From positions 6,386,001 through 6,450,000 of the forward strand of contig OX359190.1 in NCBI GenBank assembly GCA_947172415.1: DNA of 64,000 nucleotides, given 5' to 3'. The stretch comes from Chondrosia reniformis. Taxonomy: Eukaryota > Porifera > Demospongiae > Chondrillida > Chondrillidae. The notes beneath the pieces are model-generated. The model was not told the DNA's origin and did no database searches. It was given only the letters and a program-made list of their open reading frames with translations. The position numbers and the translations under genes are program-made. Below, in pieces: positions 53,901 to 61,912 of the stretch; positions within the stretch are counted from its first letter, which is position 1; each line of letters begins with the position of its first letter.

Positions 53901-55356
53901 ACCTGTAGCCATTGAATAGCGTTATCTGTTCGCAAATAAAAACTGAAAGAATTAACGTCGTTTCCACCGTAGGTTCACGTTGTAGAATGCACAAACATCA
54001 CTTAGTAACAACTTTACCAATCCACTTAATTCTCTTATTGATTTTAGCATACTATTTGCGGAGATTTTATATAGTGTATACCTATATACAGTGCAAGTTA
54101 CAATATACTAAGGTATAATCAAATATAAATAAATATTATAATTGAATAATTAATATGGCTCCAAGAAAGGACCTAGAAACAAAATGGGCATATCATCATA
54201 AAGTTTAGGGTATAAAACTCATTTTAAATTAAGGGATTCTTTATTTAGGTCTCCATTTGTTAGAAAACGGAGGATAAAATCTGCATATAAAAGGCCATAG
54301 GACTATAGAAAACCTATGGGAAATTTATATTCAAACCATGTGTTATATTGATAAAAAATTTCAATTCGTCCGATAACTGTGAAACCAACATATATCATGG
54401 TACATGTGTATGACAAACGTCTGGTGAAGTTTTGCTTAATTAAATTAGCAAAATAATCAAGATATAATGAAGAATTCAAGGTTATGATTGTGCAATCTGG
54501 TGATGTATAGTGATGTTTTCTGTTGCGTCACCAACAACTGCGTATGTCGCTGCGTACACATTTTAGGAATCATTTGACGTTGCAAAAACGTCACCGCCTC
54601 ATTATACAATTATATATGCGTACATCCTTTACTCGTCCATTAACTCCGTTTACCTCTGTAAACTCCATTTAACTTTGTACTGTGTAATTAGTACGGAGTC
54701 CAATAATAGGCTAAAACAGATACGTAATGGGCCAAAATTTTCCAAAACAAATTGTGGCCTATCTTTAAGCTCATTTCGTCTTTTTTGTCACTTTCACCTC
54801 TATGTATGAGTTCTCCATTTTGTCATTATTCCCTGATGAAGATATACCACACTGTCTGATTTACCTAGCCATTTTGGCCATTTTAAGCTAAAGAGAGCCA
54901 TCCAAACTCACCCCTAAGGGGAGCAAAACAGCTATCTTTGGTTCTTGGGATGATTATTTGTCATCTTTGATGACTGGGAACAATCACTGCTTGCTGTTAA
55001 TAGGACTTCAGTCTTTTAACCAAGATCAGACTTTCAGTCACTTGGTTGCTTAGGTGTAATTTTCCCAGTGATTTTATTTCCATCATCTGTGTATGTGTAC
55101 ATACGTGTATATAATTTTCTTTCAAGACTGTTTTAACCATTTCAGATCAGTCTCCTATAATCAAAGTATCTGTTATTTTGTTTCTTAGGGTGAGTTTGGG
55201 GAGAATGGTACCGAAACACACTTCACTGTGGATGAAATACCAGTGTATGTATTATGTGTGAGCTCTGGAGATAGGAGGAAGGGCCTTGCGTACACACTTG
55301 TGGTTGATGGAGAGGAAGAGCTACAGCCTCAAGATGAGATTAAACACTACCAGTAG
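44929..55356 (+). CDS. FAIM: FAIM (Fas apoptotic inhibitory molecule), complete
   Basis: A small cytosolic beta-sandwich protein that in vertebrates dampens Fas-induced death and protects against protein aggregation. Three exons join in phase: 44929-45085, 46362-46672 and 55189-55356, giving 211 codons. Exon 1 ends AAEWDVVLADKVHHVKFLHG, the first FAIM strand block. Exon 2 has TGKREIIVDG, KKGWMFSLVG, NFEYTLQIEGK and MDVWVDGK. Exon 3 has GENGTETHFTV, VLCVSSGDRRKGL and YTLVVDG, then TAG. Donor 1 is gttagc, weaker than consensus; the other junctions are good. About 30 residues precede the conserved domain. The second intron (8,516 bp) holds a retrotransposon that is itself split by a DNA transposon. 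Length and motif order match the family, so I am confident. Confidence 0.94.
45086..46361 (+). other. FAIM intron 1
   Basis: AT-rich intron with tacgta-type simple runs near 46270-46350. No gene or named repeat is seen. Confidence 0.55.
46673..47129 (+). other. Start of FAIM intron 2, unassigned
   Basis: Immediately after exon 2. A short stretch at about 46915-47060 reads as a hydrophilic peptide with stops (MASKHRTDLTVALKR) and looks like a repeat fragment of unknown type. Confidence 0.4.
47688..48315 (-). pseudogene. Tyrosine recombinase, catalytic half, element 2
   Basis: After a stretch at 48300-47960 with DPSRHLSFGDI and KIKASKTDQERQ, the frame at 47936-47688 shows SYSLRIGAATTAAST and LGRWKITAYKLYIRLPQSEL. 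The H of the H-x-x-R box is Y here, a further sign of decay. The rest of the gene lies beyond the Tc1-type insertion at 51757-52040. Confidence 0.78.
48318..48357 (+). repeat. Left terminal inverted repeat of the Tc1-type element
   Basis: Identical for 40 bases to the reverse complement of 51717-51756, preceded by TA at 48316-48317. Confidence 0.95.
48644..49642 (+). CDS. Tc1/mariner-superfamily DD34E transposase
   Basis: A 332-residue cut-and-paste transposase, the usual length. I start at the ATG at 48644 (MVYSDYVMQRILFYRRLGKS), because upstream in-frame sequence has no ATG and reads unlike the family. An N-terminal helix-turn-helix region is followed by GSGKDSKFTADAKK and a second helix set. 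Catalytic residues: Asp in IYTDETTVQ, Asp in VQDNDPKHCSK, Glu in SPDLNPIENLW, with 34 residues between the second Asp and the Glu, which places it in the Tc1 DD34E group. All three are present and the frame is open, so it may be functional. Its stop lies 308 bp from the stop of the convergent BEN-like gene. Confidence 0.94.
   Translation: MVYSDYVMQRILFYRRLGKSFVQITRCLKEEGHVTTKIGVYLFIRRYEETGMISRTPGSGKDSKFTADAKKIIEEQMEKDDETTGVELQKLLAKNDIQVASSTALRWRTELGWTSKGTSYCQMIRAANEEKRLEWAEKNKDMSFEDVIYTDETTVQMETHRRTCCYKRGEKPRYKPKPKHPLKVHVWAGISYRGRTSLCIFEGKMNALLFISILKKSLVPFIRDVYPDGHRFVQDNDPKHCSKRARQFYAEEGINWWPTPPESPDLNPIENLWHELKEYIRREVKPRTKLELMDGIRAFWRTVTVAKCQRYIGHVKKVIPAVIQCKGRATGY
49951..51428 (-). CDS. BEN-domain-like protein encoded within the Tc1-type transposon, three exons
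   Basis: Exons 51428-51386, 51297-51148 and 51089-49951 join in phase (donors g|gtgagc and g|gtacgt, acceptors ccccag and ctcacag) to 443 codons. Residues about 15-70 read YTLVYWPEEDCVSVV, VGKPCRIGIGKKWYTG and AKTGSRKAMMELE, resembling the small N-terminal module that precedes BEN domains in animals. Then comes an acidic-basic region with an in-frame tandem duplication of about 165 bp (FDEEQKK...KEAGEKLRKK), a coiled-coil-like stretch near FEMQAFQKNCQEMMEKAIQ and a Pro/Gln-rich spacer. The C-terminus (SKIGVLAVKLAREAIFGDDLL, RGWSDMPALPQ, YEQFPRFW) resembles a BEN domain, a DNA-binding fold. Its role in transposition is unknown. The family call is from pattern, not a search. Confidence 0.82.
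51717..51756 (-). repeat. Right terminal inverted repeat of the Tc1-type element
   Basis: Perfect 40-base partner of the left end, followed by TA at 51757-51758. Confidence 0.95.
51757..52744 (-). pseudogene. RNase H and recombinase N-terminal half, element 2
   Basis: RNase H at 52744-52198 shows FSSDASGTWGSVAV, IKELIPIVLAAATWG and CDNMAVVQAIRIGSSKEPSG. The following frame (QVPQAEKSPTVIPDSLW, about 52140) overlaps, in another frame, a recombinase start that contains FIRKGISEST with a preceding stop. It ends at the TA where the Tc1-type element is inserted. The frame layout parallels element 1. Confidence 0.78.
52810..53912 (-). pseudogene. ORF1 start fused to DIRS-type reverse transcriptase, element 2
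   Basis: MATGGIPEVSASSNNGAMEM with a Gln-rich helix (LTQVVQTLQQQQL) resembles exon 1 of element 1 ORF1. After a frame change near 53765 it runs directly into the RT N-terminus (VQPYIPEEARLVN, 53640-53590), without the zinc-finger half of gag. RT motifs: IPKSTPGKWRLIVDLS, KIDVANAFRN and a motif C (HYLDDF) that lies in a shifted frame near 52985-53000. TFLGIEIDIQ follows. It is dead. Confidence 0.78.
54076..54600 (+). repeat. About 525-bp dispersed repeat, copy 1
   Basis: From cagtgcaagttacaatatac to acgtcaccgcctc, closely matching 56421-56965. Shared blocks include agtttagggtataaaactca and tgtatgacaaacgtctgg. No ORF. It lies in FAIM intron 2, beyond the retrotransposon. Confidence 0.85.
54840..55080 (+). 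repeat. Worn hammerhead-repeat copy
   Basis: Shares 'taccacactg', a CCCC/GGGG stem followed by aaaacagct, 'ttggttctt', 'gatgactggga' and 'ttaataggacttcagt' with the 20.2-kb repeat unit. The CTGATGA is interrupted by inserted sequence, so no ribozyme is expected. It ends about 110 bp before FAIM exon 3. Confidence 0.65.
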
Positions 55357-56337
55357 TTTGTTCAGACTATATCAGGCTTTATTAAGAGATAATTGTATTT
55401 CTTTTCTTTCTGATTTCTGCTACAAATGGAATATTCTGGTACAATATAGCTAATAGTTGTGCTTTTTCAGTTACAGATCATACCTAATGTGAATATGTAA
55501 ATATTTGTTTAGTATATATTATCCTATGCCACTAATCATGCCATGTAGAATTACAAATGCTGTACAATGAAGTTACTGAGTTTTTGTTATTAACATGTTG
55601 AATCAGATATACGTAGCTTTGGAACAATTATAGAATAATGATGATTATCACTTGTGTGATGAAATGTCAAGATTTGTCTACTTTTAGACGGTAGTGAGTA
55701 ATGCCTGTTGGTGGGAATATGGAAGGGGACCATTTTGGCGGGTCATTAGCATACACTGTCTATGTACGTATATGCAGGAATACTGATTCACACATACGTA
55801 CATATGCACTTCTGAAAATTAATTTTTTAGATTGTACGTATGGTGCTATTCAGAATATCTGTTGTATATTGAGCCTGCATTGTATACCACTTAGTAATGT
55901 ACCTATAATCTGAATCCTGTTATATCGTTAGTTGCTGTAAATCTGTTTACTCATCTGTACTGTAGACCAGAAGTGGAAGGTCTGAGAATGATTTGATATT
56001 AAATCTATTAGCAGCTGATCATCTATATAGATATGTACGTACGTAAAAGAAATGGGTTAGAATGACAAACATTTACCTACCTTCATCAGATAGAAAGAAA
56101 AACTCAATTTTGTTATGAAGGGGTCATCCATAGTAGTAGACTTGGTTGAAGTGTAATCGATGAAGCTAAAGATTGAATTAATTCTAGCTGGTGTGAATTT
56201 CACCCCTAAGCTATGGTTAGAGAAAACACCACTGATGCTGAATGAATGAATAATCTAATGTTCCTACATGCTATAGCTAGCATTCCCTGTAATAAATTCA
56301 AAAGCCTATATAGGGAACTACCTGCTTTTGTACTTTT
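55357..56337. other. FAIM 3' flank
   Basis: Holds the FAIM 3' UTR. I see no clear AATAAA close to the stop codon and nothing else recognisable. Confidence 0.5.
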
Positions 56338-56965
56338 TAGGACACCTATGGCGCCCCTATATTGTTTTCAGAAATTATGTTAATGTATGGCTTCCTGTTC
56401 GAAACCTTGTATATATATATAGTACAAGTTACAATATACTAAGGTAATCTAATATAAATAAATAATATAATATAAATAATTCATATGGCTCCAGGAAAGG
56501 ACCTAGCAACAGAATGGGCATAGTATCATAAGGTTTAGGGTATAAAACTCATTTTAAATTAAGGGATTCTTTATTCAGGCCTCTGTTTGGTAGAAAATGG
56601 AGGACAAAGTCTGCATATAAAATGCCATAGGACTATAGAAAAGCTGTAGAAAATTTATATTGAAACCAAGTGTTATATTGATAAAAATTATCATTTAGTC
56701 AGATCGCTGTGAAACCGACATATATCATGGTTCATGTGTATGACAAACGTCTGGCGAAATATTGCTTCATTAAAGTTGCAAAATAATCAAGATACAATAT
56801 AATATAATGAAGATATAATAGTATAATGAAGATGCAAGTTTAAGATTGTGCAATCTGGTGATGTATTATGATGTTTCTCTAGTGCGTCAACAACACCCTC
56901 GTATGTCGCTCCGTACACACTTAAAGAATCATGTGACGTTATGAAAACGTCACCGCCTTGTTGCT
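56338..56965 (+). repeat. Hairpin-headed module joined to dispersed repeat copy 2
   Basis: Bases 56338-56420 are the module that starts with a degraded GC hairpin (ggacacctatggcgcccct) and ends tgttcgaaaccttgtatata. It continues directly into the approximately 545-bp repeat shared with 54076-54600. This suggests the module is one end of a longer element of about 625 bp. Confidence 0.75.
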
Positions 56966-57530
56966 AAAGAAGATCATTCCTTTTGTGCATGAACGGCTAT
57001 GACAAGTCAACGCTCTCCTACGAGAAGGAGCTACCAAATAAGCGAGTTGTAGTGAAGGTCAGATAAAGCGTATTTGTAATTGTCCCTATATTGATATGAA
57101 AGAAATTCGTTTAGTCGACCGTATTAAAACTGGTAATTTAAGCTCTGTCTTCTCTTCTTATATTTTTGGTCATATTTTTACTTGTCCATGTGTAGGAATA
57201 AGGAGTGTTTGTTGCGATTATTATCAGAATAAAGCCTTGTTGAGCGGCAGCAACATGAATTTATTAATTTCCTACTTGATATTCCCATTCCTGTATTACT
57301 GATGAAAACCTCCGGGTTCAAACGCCCAGAATTAGTAAATTTATGTTACCGACGTTCAACAAGGCTTTATTCTTATCCATATATATGTATATTTTCCATG
57401 TGTACATACAGTAGAATCTCATAACGAAATTGCTCATAGTAAATGTCTAAGTATAGTGAAGTACTTTGCTGGCTAATTACACTCAAGTACACTACACATT
57501 GAAGGTTACTGGCAAATATATGTATTAGTT

Positions 57531-57749
57531 ATACCACGGCGCTGAGGGGTATATAAACCCATATACACCGAAGCGCCGTGGTATAAGTGATATATACTCC
57601 GAAGCTTCTTATCGTTATTTTGGCGGGACTTTAAGAATCCGAAGGCAGTATATAGCTTCTTAAACAGAATTTAAGAATCCGAGGGCAGTATATAGCTTCT
57701 TAAACAGAATTTAAGAATCCGAGGGTAGTATATAGCTTCTTGAATACTG
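57531..57749. repeat. Hairpin plus 40-bp tandem repeat
   Basis: An inverted pair taccacggcgc / gcgccgtggta (57531-57587) is followed by three 40-bp units starting tttaagaatccga (57630, 57670, 57710). No coding potential. Confidence 0.8.
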
Positions 57750-57794
57750 TTATATCCCGGCGGTTGCCCCGGCAACAGGGTATATAAAATATTA

Positions 57795-58345
57795 AAATTA
57801 CAATCAAGTACTACACAGTGCAAGTTACAAATTTAAGAGGTCCAAGTGACTATATACAATATTAAAATTACAATCAAGTACTAGCTACACATGCAGTGCA
57901 AGTTACGAATTTAAAGAGTTCCAAGTGACCCATAGTATTTTAAACAGTACAAGACTTTTTCAATAAGTTCTATGTGAGCAGGTTATCATCACATTACAAG
58001 GTATATATCTACACTGCTCAAAGAAGGATGACTATCCAGCCATCACGTACCTTCAGCTTTGTACGTGATGGCTGGATAGTCATCCTTCTTTGAGCAGTGT
58101 AGATATATAACTTGTAAAGTACAAGACTTTATAATTAGTCACACTGTTGCAGGTTTTGAAATCCTCAACTATGCTGCATAGAGAGAGTAGTAGTTGATAC
58201 AGATCATCCAAGGTACATGGCCTACCAATTACCTTTTCACACCTTAGTATAGACTGCATCTGCATGCCATATATCAACAAAGGTTCCAGTCTTAAAGGGG
58301 TCTCAGCTAATAACCACAGCAGATTTGATTTACCTTGTGAGGGAG
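57795..58345 (+). repeat. Dispersed repeat, copy shared with 41045-41487
   Basis: Starts with two diverged copies of caatcaagtactacacagtg plus caagttac (57803 and 57871). The part at 58140-58345 matches the minus strand of 41045-41260. A long palindrome (58002-58109) lies between. An antisense open frame of 114 codons crosses it but is not taken as a gene. Confidence 0.65.
58002..58109. repeat. Perfect palindrome, 49-bp arms and 10-bp loop
   Basis: Left arm 58002-58050 and right arm 58061-58109 are exact reverse complements around the loop cttcagcttt. Transcribed, it would make a long uninterrupted hairpin. Confidence 0.93.
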
Positions 58346-58384
58346 TTAAAAATATTATGATGTTATCAGTCATTTGTAAAACTA

Positions 58385-58855
58385 CAGTCGACTCCTGATA
58401 TAACGAACACCAAAATCCCAGCATAATCGTTCTTTATAAAAGAAGTTCTTTATAACCAAATGTACTTTATTTGTATATAAGTATACATGTCAAATAAACT
58501 ACTCAGCAGTGCAGTATGAATACAGTAGAATGCTTACAAAATTAAAATTACGTGAAATAGTATATTTATGGTACTAAGGGTGGACTTTTCAACTGAAAAT
58601 TCGTCACAAATACCCTTCTCCTTCCTCCCTTTATCCACTTCGTCCAGTAACTTCGGTTTAAGAATGATAAATACAGCCGTTTTTGGCTTCACACATACAT
58701 AATCATAAGTTAACACGTTCGTTATAATAGAAGTTTGTTTAGGGTTGTTTGTTATAAACAGAAGGAATAGAATGGACAGGAAATTGTTTTTTGACAATCG
58801 TTCGTTATAACCCAAAATTCGTTATGAGCGAGTTCGTTATAAGTTGAGTCAACTG
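58385..58855. mobile_element. 471-bp MITE with CAGTYGACTC inverted ends
   Basis: The ends cagtcgactcctgatataac and cagttgactcaacttataac (reverse complement of the right end) are imperfect inverted repeats, with ttataacgaac motifs inside. This is typical of short mariner-type elements. The flanking TA is intact only on the left. Confidence 0.75.
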
Positions 58856-59221
58856 CATGTATATAATTATAAATTTTTAACAATGAAGTACAATAGCAAA
58901 AGTGTATTAATTATCTATCCATCCACCCACTCATCTCTTTATTGGAAACCAGTCTCATACACCTTAGCCACTCAAAATTGGTTGAGCTCTAGAAAGCTGT
59001 TTCATCCTTATTAGGACTCATCAGTTGGCAGATGGGAGTCTGAAATGATAATAATCAAACTTTTCAAATTAATGGATCTTAAGTCCCCTATAGGGGACCT
59101 ATTTTAATATACAGATTTGATAAATTAATACTGAATAGCACATATATAATTGATATAATATAAAGTATTAATAGTAAAGTAATGTGTGTGCCTGTAGTGT
59201 TCCTGTTCAGTTCTACGTATG

Positions 59222-59542
59222 TTATTGTGTGTCTGGAGTGACCTGTGGTTGCTGTGATGTTTGGCTCTTTGTATTCCCAGCAATGCATTGGTCAAACACT
59301 TTTTGAGTTTTTCTACAGAACCTATATTTTTGGTTATTATAGTCCAAACAAGTCCAATATTCCGTAAAAGGCTCGTGACACGTTCCCTTTACTATCCTGA
59401 AAAATTCTAGGGCGAATTTGGTAACCTCTTGTCCCTCAGACAGACACTTCCTAGGGTCCTTCGTGTCAATGCGACAATTCATAAACTTTTCACTTATCTT
59501 CTTACAGTGCTTCTCATAATGGCTCGTTCCAGCCAAATAAGC
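59222..59542 (-). CDS. NDUFA8: NDUFA8-like complex I subunit, main exon, 5' exon not found
   Basis: An accessory subunit of mitochondrial complex I facing the intermembrane space, imported and oxidised as a twin-CX9C protein. The exon starts after tattag at 59543 and ends with TAA at 59222, giving 106 codons. It shows HCKKISEKFMNC (CX9C), DPRKC, GTCHEPFTEYWTC (CX9C) and CRKTQKVFDQC (CX9C). KDPRKCLSEGQ and CHEPFTEYWTCLDY are close to the family. The partner of the Cys in DPRKC is Phe here (KFALEFF), where family members have Cys. No ATG fits the start, so a 5' exon coding the N-terminal 20-30 residues should lie to the right; I could not find it. The tail after the last Cys is only about 20 residues, much shorter than in vertebrates, so a 3' exon may also exist. 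Confidence 0.82.
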   Translation of the reverse strand, partial: AYLAGTSHYEKHCKKISEKFMNCRIDTKDPRKCLSEGQEVTKFALEFFRIVKGTCHEPFTEYWTCLDYNNQKYRFCRKTQKVFDQCIAGNTKSQTSQQPQVTPDTQ

Positions 59543-60089
59543 CTAATAGCACCAATATGTTGTTTCTTCTGTTTCCTCTTCTGCTCCTGAATCTAGGAGG
59601 CATTACTTAATATATATACAGCCGTTTCAAATCAGCTTCAATTGAAAGTAGGTCTCTGGTAGAGTTGACAGAGCTAATTAAGTTACTGTGTAGCATGCTC
59701 TTATAATTTGACTTTTGAATGAGTTGTTTTTATGGCTATATAGCCATTCACTGATCCTTTTAAACTTAATTTCAGAAATATAATGAATATTTATACATAC
59801 TTGTACACATAGTTTATAAAAAAAAAAAAACATTTTTGTCACTTTTAAAATTGACAGTGCTGGACAGATGTAACTTTTTACTCGGAGAGTCACATAATAG
59901 TTTTACCATATGATCGGTCAGTCAAGGATGTATACTGCTAATAGTAATAAATATTTATCCTTGCATGCATGACCATGAATCACGTATATTTATCCAACAT
60001 GTTTTTGTGGGAACAGATGACGTCGGATAAGTCAGAGCCCACTGTATGTATATATAGCAGTAGCATATCTTGATAATCTATATCTTTGA
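59543..60089. other. Upstream of the NDUFA8-like exon, nothing recognised
   Basis: AT-rich, with a poly-T/A run at 59820-59830. The missing first exon could be here or further right. Confidence 0.45.
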
Positions 60090-60320
60090 ATGTGAACATG
60101 AAAAATCAAATATACCATTTTCCTACATGCTATATGCCTATTCTGTAAAAAAGCCTATAGTGGAACTAAACCTAAAGAGAGCTATGGATGAAGATACAGG
60201 AGTCTTTTCTTTCTTCTTTACATCTTCTTCACTGGGTCAGACAGCTGTTTCTGGGAATTCCAGCCTTCATCAGTGATCCTGGGAGTCTTTCTTTGTCTTG
60301 ATCTTCTGTGAATCCATGTA
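60090..60320 (-). repeat. Short hammerhead-bearing repeat, second copy
   Basis: Closely matches 26655-26885. On its plus strand it reads HEKSNIPFSYMLYAYSVK and then decays, matching the same antisense reading in the PLE insertion. The minus strand carries the ribozyme-like core at 60234-60279. Confidence 0.75.
60234..60279 (-). ncRNA. Hammerhead-like motif, weakened stem II
   Basis: Minus strand: stem I GGATCA/TGACCC, CTGATGA (60273-60267), GAAA (60251-60248), minimal stem III and GTC (60242-60240). Stem II has lost a pair compared with the 26.8-kb copy, so activity is doubtful. Confidence 0.55.
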
Positions 60321-60611
60321 CATATATATATGTATCCTCAATGGATCATATATAGTAGGTGAAACATTATATATACATCAATCTTTCTTCCTAAATATAT
60401 AAAGTCTATAGAGAACTATGTACATACACCTAGTGAGAGCTTTGGATGAGGATACAAATGTTTTCTCGTTCTACATTCTCCACATGCACTAGGGGATAAA
60501 ATTTAGGGTGGATAGAATTTACCGTGACACTGGATCATGTCCTGAATAAGTCACCTGTGGGACCAAGTCTATTTATAAAGGATGCATAATTGTTTTTTTA
60601 TTGGGCATGCA

Positions 60612-60681
<70 letters not shown>

Positions 60682-60760
60682 GGGGCGCCATAGGCGCCCC
60701 TATATTGTTTTCAGAAATTATGTTAACGTATGGCTTCCTGTTCGTAACCTTGTATATATA
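60612..60760 (+). repeat. (ATT)n microsatellite abutting a hairpin-headed module
   Basis: An uninterrupted ATT array (60612-60681) runs straight into the palindrome ggggcgcc-ata-ggcgcccc (60682-60700). The conserved module follows, ending at a TA run near 60760. This copy has the cleanest hairpin of the six. Confidence 0.88.
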
Positions 60761-60763
60761 CAA

Positions 60764-61912
60764 GTAAAAATAAAAAACATTTACAAAAATGATGTTAGAA
60801 GTAGGAATGGTAGTGTTCACTAAGACATCTGCAAAAAGTATCGAAACAAGACAGTGATTATATGATAAGGCTAATCATACAGAAGTTGCATGTATACTGA
60901 AATTTAAATAACTTAACCATACACTTCTGTGTTTGGGCGCACTAAGCTTGAGTAGGAATGGCAATCAACTATGTCGAAAATGATTTTGGTGTTTCCCCGA
61001 GATTAAAATGTTGACTGCAAATATGGCTACCGTTTTATAGTGCAGTTGGTGGTTTTTGCCTTCCGTCGATAAATGGAGTAGTATTCAGTTACGTAGGAGA
61101 ATTCAACTCATATTAGTTTTGATTTCAAGACACTGAATATTATCTTGAGACGCAATCTTGATACCAGATCGCTTTGCGAAGTAAGTGACCCGCATTGAGA
61201 GGTAGGCCTATATATAGTCGTTTGCTTTCGCGCTGCATGTTGTCTTGCTGGTTTATGGAATGAACATACATATTTCAGGTATATCAGGTATGACACCTTA
61301 TTCTGCAGGAGGCCACGTATTATATATAGCTGTATGCAGGATGGAAAAGCCAGAGCTAGCAAACTGGGCATTTTTAGTTGTTGTAAGACTATCAAAATTT
61401 CTATAGTTTCCCCTACCCATAAGGTGTCAACACCGATGTTCCTAAGATGTCTAGGCAGTATATTCCTTATTGTGAGTAAGAAGCAATGGCAAGGCAGAAT
61501 TCAGAAACTTGGGATTTGGTTGTACATTTAAGAGAAGGAGCTGTGAACCTACACATATTCGTACGTGCCTATAGGGGAAATTATAAGTAAATAGGTGAAG
61601 TTCATATATTTCTAAATGTAATGCTTAAAAAAGATGTATGCTACTAAACTGAGCATGTGTTTTAGTCATTCAAAAATGTGTTGCTTATTTAATATGCCAT
61701 TCAGAAATTAAAACTGTTGTTGTAAAGCTAAATAAAATGTGTTTGCATAATTTTAACTTTACTTTCACCCTTGTAGTAAGTTAATCATTTGCTGTGTGCC
61801 TGAAAATGATGTGATGCTAAATGTATATTTACCAAGAAATAATAATCATGTGTACTTGACTTATTGGGTTTTAATAAACTTTCAGTTCTAAGATTTTAGT
61901 TATATCTTGTTG
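60764..61912. other. Intergenic, nothing recognised
   Basis: No convincing exon. An ATTAAA-type poly(A) signal for the cysteine-rich gene lies at about 61870-61875 (minus strand). Confidence 0.5.

Larger units (their letters stand above)
47130..53912 (-). mobile_element. DIRS-order (Ngaro-type) retrotransposon, element 2, split by a Tc1-type insertion
   Basis: Minus-strand order: ORF1 start (53912, MATGGIPEV), RT (53760-52810), RNase H (52744-52198), recombinase in two halves (52040-51757 and 48315-47688), then a B-type repeat near 47260-47130 (gccgataggctttggcggtc) related to B1/B2 of element 1. The Tc1-type element at 48318-51756 is inserted in the recombinase. An A-type repeat was not clearly found. 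Many stops and frameshifts mark it as old, more diverged than element 1. Confidence 0.8.

Noticed and set aside
58080-58424. 114-codon minus-strand ORF as a gene
   Set aside because: Most of it is antisense to a dispersed repeat that also occurs, decayed, at 41045-41260, and its end crosses the palindrome.
58534-58815. 93-codon minus-strand ORF
   Set aside because: It lies entirely inside the 471-bp MITE and shows no protein-like pattern.
58992-59031. Possible hammerhead ribozyme on the minus strand
   Set aside because: CTGATGA, stem II and GAAA are present, but stem I does not pair and the cleavage triplet region is altered.
59560-59610. Short arginine-rich ORF as the missing first exon of the NDUFA8-like gene
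   Set aside because: It reads MPPRFRSRR in a frame that does not join the CX9C exon and has no suitable donor.
60582-60767. Poly-tyrosine/poly-leucine ORFs
   Set aside because: They are direct translations of the (ATT)n microsatellite.
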